The notes under the pieces are model-generated. The model did not search any database and was not told where the DNA came from. It saw only the letters and a program-made list of their open reading frames with translations. Both the position numbers and the translations under genes were made by a program. This document shows, piece by piece, positions 63,100 to 64,000 of a DNA stretch of 64,000 nucleotides. The stretch lies in contig NZ_CP033459.1 in assembly GCF_003265305.2 (NCBI RefSeq), positions 1,054,001 through 1,118,000 of the forward strand, given 5' to 3'. The stretch comes from Pseudoprevotella muciniphila. Its GTDB lineage: Bacteria > Bacteroidota > Bacteroidia > Bacteroidales > Bacteroidaceae. Numbering within the stretch: position 1 is the first letter of the stretch; each line of letters starts with the position of its first letter.

Positions 63100-63180
63100 A
63101 TGTACGCATCAACGTTCGGTTTTTACTTTTATTTTTACTTTGCCAAACAAGCAGAGCGGGATGTCGTATGTATAAAATAA
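63100..63180 (+). CDS. pheL: Phe/Tyr-rich leader peptide of pheA (26 codons)
   Basis: ATG at 63100, TAA at 63178. Codons 6-14 read F-G-F-Y-F-Y-F-Y-F, so five Phe and three Tyr in nine codons; the rest is MYAST before and AKQAERDVVCIK after. Shortage of charged tRNA-Phe or tRNA-Tyr would stall the ribosome at 63115-63141, just before the first attenuator segment (63154-63161, codons 19-21). The arrangement is that of the E. coli pheA leader peptide, although the sequence is unrelated. It is expected to act in cis as a sensor, not as a product. Confidence 0.85.
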   Translation: MYASTFGFYFYFYFAKQAERDVVCIK

Positions 63181-63223
63181 GAACGTAAACAATAAGGTCC
63201 CGCTCAAACGAGCGGGATTTTTT
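63154..63223 (+). promoter_or_regulatory. Transcription attenuator of pheA
   Basis: Segment 2 is GAGCGGGA (63154-63161), segment 3 is TCCCGCTC (63198-63205), and segment 4 is GAGCGGGA (63210-63217) followed by six T. Segment 3 can pair perfectly (8 bp) with either 2 or 4. If the ribosome stalls at the Phe/Tyr codons, 2:3 forms and transcription continues; if it reaches the stop codon (63178-63180) it shields segment 2 and 3:4 forms the terminator. Confidence 0.85.
63198..63223 (+). terminator. Leader terminator of pheA
   Basis: Stem TCCCGCTC / GAGCGGGA (8 bp, perfect), loop AAAC, then six T. It lies 31 bp before the pheA start codon. Confidence 0.92.
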
Positions 63224-63254
63224 GTTGCAGAAAAAGTAAGATAAAGCAGACAAA

Positions 63255-64000
63255 ATGAAAAGAATTGCCATTCAAGGTATCAAGGGGTCGTTCCACGACA
63301 TCGCAGCGCACCTCTATTTCGAAAACGAGGAGTTGGACATGGTCTATTGCGACACGTTCAGCGAACTGTTCCAGACCATGCGCGAAGAAAGCAACACACT
63401 GGGCTTGATGGCGATTGAGAACACCATCGCCGGCAGCCTGCTCGGCAATTACGAACTGCTCCGGTCAAGCGGAACAGACATCGTGGGCGAGCACAAACTC
63501 CATATCCAGCACAGTATCATGTGCCTGCCCGAAGACGACTGGGACACACTCACCGAAGCCAATTCGCACCCCGTAGCGCTCATGCAGTGCCACAACTTCC
63601 TCAGCCATCATCCGCAACTGAAGATAGTGGAAACTTTCGACACTGCCGGCTCTGCCCGGAACATCAAAGAGAAGAACCTGAAAGGTCATGCCGCCATCTG
63701 CCATTCAATGGCAGCAGAAATCTACGGTCTGAAAGTGCTGGAAGACCATATCGAGGACAACAAGCACAACTTCACACGCTTCCTCGTCCTCTCCAACCCC
63801 CTCTTCGCTGACGATCTGCGCGACCGCAACCGTGCCAACAAAAGTTCGCTCGTCTTCACACTGCCTCACACCGAAGGCAGTCTGTCGAGCGTGCTGTCCA
63901 TCTTCACGTTCTACAAAATCAACCTCACCAAAATCCAGTCGTTGCCCATCATCGGCAGCGAATGGAACTACCTGTTCTACGTTGACGTAACCTATCAGGA
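63255..64000 (+). CDS. pheA: Prephenate dehydratase, cut by the right edge
   Basis: 248 codons are visible, open to the end of the window. The product converts prephenate to phenylpyruvate, the last-but-one step to phenylalanine. Signatures: IAIQGIKGSFHDIAA at the start, LGLMAIENTIAGSL, and NFTRFLVLS, which includes the catalytic T-R-F triplet. An ACT regulatory domain begins near residue 200 (SSLVFTLPHTEGSLSSVLSIFTFYKINLTKIQSLP), where phenylalanine would bind for feedback inhibition. Expression should be controlled by the leader attenuator directly upstream. In Bacteroidetes pheA often heads an operon that also makes tyrosine; the downstream genes are not in the window. Confidence 0.96.
   Translation, partial: MKRIAIQGIKGSFHDIAAHLYFENEELDMVYCDTFSELFQTMREESNTLGLMAIENTIAGSLLGNYELLRSSGTDIVGEHKLHIQHSIMCLPEDDWDTLTEANSHPVALMQCHNFLSHHPQLKIVETFDTAGSARNIKEKNLKGHAAICHSMAAEIYGLKVLEDHIEDNKHNFTRFLVLSNPLFADDLRDRNRANKSSLVFTLPHTEGSLSSVLSIFTFYKINLTKIQSLPIIGSEWNYLFYVDVTYQ

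Noticed and set aside
63000-63188. 62-codon ORF overlapping the pheA leader
   Set aside because: It is in another frame, starts inside the LRR relic and upstream of the promoter; the Phe/Tyr-rich frame from 63100 fits the attenuator.

Overview
The window looks like a chromosomal segment of a Bacteroidales bacterium, most likely Prevotellaceae. The reasons are: promoters of the Bacteroidetes type (TTTG, 19-20 bp, TAnnTTTG); few Shine-Dalgarno sites; many SusC/TonB-type outer-membrane barrels with N-terminal carboxypeptidase-regulatory-like domains; a giant secreted protein ending in the WWTLQG...GKPT..GVYIHRGNKVIVK tail typical of Prevotella cell-surface proteins; BspA-type leucine-rich repeats; IS1380-family elements; and tet(Q). 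No rRNA, tRNA or CRISPR array was recognised.

Layout. 1-6600 (minus): a carbohydrate operon with a GH29 alpha-L-fucosidase followed by a very large clan GH-D-like glycosidase that runs off the left edge. 6763-14050: a divergent RDD gene and the conserved SpoIIM / membrane protein / DUF4129 / DUF4350 / MoxR / DUF58 operon, probably envelope related. 14207-16420: a porin-like barrel and a nucleoside-recognition membrane protein. 16550-18035 (minus): an AbiE-type toxin-antitoxin pair. 18143-27734 (minus): a small GG-leader Cys-rich peptide gene, possibly broken by an early stop, followed by three large TonB-type barrels and a small unknown protein. 27869-31122 (minus): an ECF sigma factor, a repeat-rich membrane protein (candidate anti-sigma) and two related secreted proteins, one a truncated duplicate. 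31336-38642 (minus): a macroglobulin-domain protein, a periplasmic nitroreductase, a twice-flavinylated Fe-S membrane protein, aroB, a thioesterase and a small protein. 38752-49533 (minus): a surface operon of a 48-residue peptide, a fimbrillin-like lipoprotein and a 3.2-thousand-residue secreted LamG protein.

49587-55004 is a composite transposon: two directly oriented IS1380-family copies flank tet(Q) and the first 39 codons of rteA, a relic of a CTnDOT-like conjugative transposon. The outer flanks carry the same 5-bp sequence AAATA while the inner flanks do not match, so the whole unit seems to have moved as one. 55005-63026 is accessory DNA: a KilA-N gene fragment, tandem hairpins, three direct repeats with a 32-bp period upstream of a BspA-like LRR gene, then an AT-rich island with an AlbA_2 (Schlafen-type) regulator and a tight three-gene set (unknown protein, 4-TM protein, HEPN-like protein). 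That island lies between two 106-bp direct repeats formed by the tail of the LRR gene and a frameshifted relic of a second LRR gene.

63050-64000: a promoter, a Phe/Tyr-rich 26-codon leader peptide, a pair of mutually exclusive hairpins and a T-tailed terminator precede pheA (prephenate dehydratase, cut by the right edge). This is a textbook ribosome-mediated attenuator. With the HEPN-type island, it is the most interesting result in the window.
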